Assembly: GCA_007694935.1 (NCBI GenBank)
Contig: REES01000100.1
Location: 1-46,332, forward strand
Direction of reading: 5' to 3'
Origin: Rhodospirillales bacterium
GTDB taxonomy: Bacteria; Pseudomonadota; Alphaproteobacteria; Rhodospirillales; Defluviicoccaceae
Length of the DNA stretch: 46,332 bases
In this document: positions 44,717 through 46,332 of the stretch, piece by piece
How the letters are laid out: every line of letters starts with the position of its first letter
Position numbering within the stretch: position 1 is the stretch's first letter
Notes under the pieces: model-generated
Seen by the model: only the letters and a program-made list of their open reading frames with translations
Told to the model about the DNA's origin: nothing
Database searches by the model: none
Position numbers and translations under genes: made by a program

Positions 44717-44812
44717 AATGGTGGTTCCCATGGGCGGGCAACTCCACCGGGGGGTGCTCCTGACCAGTTCGAGACGGGGACAGCTGGAGCAAAGTTGGAG
44801 AGGATCAAGACG

Positions 44813-46030
44813 ATGAAGAAAGTTCTCTACGGCACCACCGCCCTGGCGACCGCGGCGCTGATCGCCGGCGCGGTGACCGAGGCCGCGGCGGCCGAACGCA
44901 TCCAAATTCGGGTGAGCGGCTTCCACCAGCAGTGGGTGGTGGGCCTCGACCAGGACCTGAATGACGGCGACGCCGGCCGCGTTCAGCAGGGCTTCAAGGT
45001 CAGCACCATGGACCAGAAGACCAACACGGAAATCTGCTTCGTGGGTGAGACCACCCTGGACAACGGCATCACCGTCGGCGTCAACGTCCAGATCGAAGCC
45101 TTCGGCAGCCAGGGCTCTCGCCACATCGACGAGTCGTTCCTCTACGTCAGCAGCCCGCAGTTCGGCCGGCTGCAGCTCGGCGCCAAGGACAGCGCCGCCC
45201 GCCTGCTCGCCGTCAAGGGCCCCAACGGCGGCATCAGCATCGATGATGGCGATGTCATGAACCTGCAGATGTATGCGAACACAGCCGGAACCGGAGTTCA
45301 GACGCTCCCAACGACTAATAAGGACGTCGCGTCCGACTCCAATCGGGTCACCTACTTCACCCCCCGCTACTTCGGCTTCCAGGCCGGGGTGAGCTGGTCA
45401 CCGCACGTCGGCGAAGGCCGCAACACCACCAACAATCCCGAGTACGGAACGCGCAACATCTTCCATGACAGCATCGAAGCTGGCCTGAACTACCGCGGGG
45501 TGTTCCAGGGCGTCGGCATCCAGCTCTCCACCGGCGTGATCAACGCCAACGCTCAGCGGGGGCAGGTGCCGGCTCTTGATCCCAGCATCAGTGAAGGCAG
45601 TTGGTTTGCCTATCAGGTCGGCGGCAACCTCTCCTATGCCGGGTTCACCGTCGGCGGCGCCTTCCAGCAGGTGACGTCCGGTCGGGTACAGGTTGCGGGT
45701 GCTGGCAACGCCGATTTCAGCCTCCGGGGTGGCGCATGGTCGGCCGGGGCCAGCTATGAGGTCGGGCCGTACCTCGCGGGCGTGACCTGCGGCCAGGGCA
45801 AGCGGGCCGGCTTCACCGCTGCGGGGGCCGGCGAGCTCAAGAGCTTGCAGTGCGCCCTGTCCGGCGCCTACACCCTCGGCCCGGGCATCCGCTTGGTCGG
45901 CGGCTTCTTCCTGTTCGACGACGACGCCCAGAACCCCAACACTGGTATCGCTGCAGTGGACAGCACCATTGCCAACACCTCCGACACCAGCGGCTGGGGC
46001 GGCGCCATCGGCATCACCACCAGCTTCTGA
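44813..46030 (+). CDS. outer-membrane porin
   Basis: A 405-residue exported beta-barrel protein. The signal peptide is MKKVLYGTTALATAALIAGA... with cleavage after EAAAA. The mature part alternates polar and hydrophobic residues in strands such as GQLQLGAKD-like loops and ends in Phe (GGAIGITTSF), the C-terminal strand signal for outer-membrane assembly. RIQIRVSGFHQQWVVG near the start and FGRLQLGAKDSAA in the second strand pair are typical of general porins in Rhodospirillales. The frame is open far upstream but ATG 44813, with GGAGAGGA before it, starts the signal peptide. A hairpin terminator follows. Confidence 0.9.
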   Translation: MKKVLYGTTALATAALIAGAVTEAAAAERIQIRVSGFHQQWVVGLDQDLNDGDAGRVQQGFKVSTMDQKTNTEICFVGETTLDNGITVGVNVQIEAFGSQGSRHIDESFLYVSSPQFGRLQLGAKDSAARLLAVKGPNGGISIDDGDVMNLQMYANTAGTGVQTLPTTNKDVASDSNRVTYFTPRYFGFQAGVSWSPHVGEGRNTTNNPEYGTRNIFHDSIEAGLNYRGVFQGVGIQLSTGVINANAQRGQVPALDPSISEGSWFAYQVGGNLSYAGFTVGGAFQQVTSGRVQVAGAGNADFSLRGGAWSAGASYEVGPYLAGVTCGQGKRAGFTAAGAGELKSLQCALSGAYTLGPGIRLVGGFFLFDDDAQNPNTGIAAVDSTIANTSDTSGWGGAIGITTSF

Positions 46031-46069
46031 CGGTTACACCACCCACGACGCGCTCGTCGCAACGGTGGG

Positions 46070-46096
46070 AAGGGGCGGCCCCAAGGGCCGCCCCTT
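46070..46096 (+). terminator. hairpin terminator after the porin gene
   Basis: AAGGGGCGGCC, a five-base loop and GGCCGCCCCTT form an 11-bp stem 40 bases past the porin stop. The following bases are TTCATCGTT, a weak U-tract. Stem strength and place support Rho-independent termination. Confidence 0.7.
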
Positions 46097-46142
46097 CATC
46101 GTTGGGCGCCGCTGCTTCCATGCCCCGCCCCGGTCCGCCGCC

Positions 46143-46197
46143 CCCTGATTTGGCCGGACTTGTTCCGGCCATCCACGAAACAGCCGTCACGCCACGC
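46143..46197. repeat. palindromic interspersed repeat, copy 1
   Basis: A 55-base unit beginning CCCTGATTTGG, with an internal hairpin TGGCCGG-N7-CCGGCCA and ending CGTCACGCCACGC. It is identical to 46278-46332. On the minus strand the hairpin part reads as the peptide WMAGTSPAKSG, a signature I recognise from mis-called short proteins across alphaproteobacteria that are in fact REP-like elements. Confidence 0.75.
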
Positions 46198-46227
46198 GCC
46201 TTCTTTTGGGCAAAGGCAAGACGTGGG

Positions 46228-46248
46228 TGCCCGGGCCAAGCCCGGGCA
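46228..46248. repeat. GC palindrome between the two repeat copies
   Basis: TGCCCGGGC-CAA-GCCCGGGCA is a perfect inverted repeat lying in the 80-base spacer between the two 55-base copies. On the minus strand it reads within PGHPRLA, another peptide that often marks mis-translated alphaproteobacterial repeats, so it is probably part of the same composite element. Confidence 0.6.
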
Positions 46249-46277
46249 AGTCGCTGCAATTTTTCCCGCTGCCCTTT

Positions 46278-46332
46278 CCCTGATTTGGCCGGACTTGTTC
46301 CGGCCATCCACGAAACAGCCGTCACGCCACGC
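46278..46332. repeat. palindromic interspersed repeat, copy 2 (to window edge)
   Basis: All 55 bases match 46143-46197; the start-to-start distance is 135 bases. The unit reaches the end of the window, so the array may continue with further 135-base periods. Confidence 0.75.

Noticed and set aside
46014-46325. Minus-strand short open frames containing WMAGTSPAKSG
   Set aside because: These translate the palindromic repeats and overlap the porin terminator; they are not genes.

Overview
The window is high-GC DNA from an alphaproteobacterium, most likely a Rhodospirillales-type organism. The grounds are a complete hopanoid locus, a sigma-32 gene, a leucine/isovalerate (liu) operon, an alphaproteobacterial-type porin, and palindromic repeats at the right edge of a kind common in this class. 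I cannot name the genus. Coding density is high and many genes overlap by ATGA or GTGA. No tRNA, rRNA, CRISPR array, transposase or phage gene was seen.

Layout. (1) 1-4742: the 5' part of a ferritin-like protein (minus), then a CoxL-type molybdenum hydroxylase large subunit, cysQ and a two-domain TsaC/Sua5 tRNA-modification gene (plus). (2) 4743-10871: the most unusual part, an accessory biosynthetic locus. It holds a GNAT-like protein, then a tightly overlapping trio: AMP-forming acyl/amino-acyl ligase, fold-type III PLP decarboxylase, and an asparagine-synthetase-like enzyme with a remodelled glutaminase domain. Two near-identical promoter segments (4903-4946 and 5990-6033) precede the GNAT gene and the trio. 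A decayed 3' fragment of a second decarboxylase lies between the first promoter and the GNAT gene, so the locus has been duplicated and partly deleted. (3) 10915-11538: a NUDIX hydrolase. (4) 11685-24329: hopanoid synthesis and transport. hpnM-hpnC-hpnB-hpnD-hpnE-shc-hpnG run on plus; hpnN, ispH and hpnH run towards them on minus. The two arms meet with a 54-base antisense overlap of hpnG and hpnH, whose products act in consecutive steps of side-chain synthesis. (5) 24457-27355: rpmF, hisI, an MlaC/Ttg2D-type protein and rpoH. (6) 27427-35971: a minus-strand operon for a branched-chain-type ABC importer (LivG-LivH-LivM-binding protein-LivF), with an acyl-CoA synthetase at its head and a PaaK-like CoA ligase at its tail, which suggests uptake and CoA activation of an organic acid. 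(7) 36319-44421: a universal stress protein and the leucine-degradation genes (thioesterase, liuA, liuB, liuC, liuD, liuE) on minus. A promoter with a 22-bp dyad between and over its -35 and spacer precedes them and looks like a MerR-type (LiuR-like) operator. (8) 44813-46332: a porin, its hairpin terminator, and two identical 55-bp copies of a palindromic repeat.

The best candidate for an undescribed system is the 4.9-10.9 kb locus. Its ligase and decarboxylase resemble the pair found in exosortase-A clusters, but no exosortase, PEP-CTERM protein or carrier-protein gene is present here. The product is unknown; functions assigned to this locus are inference from families.
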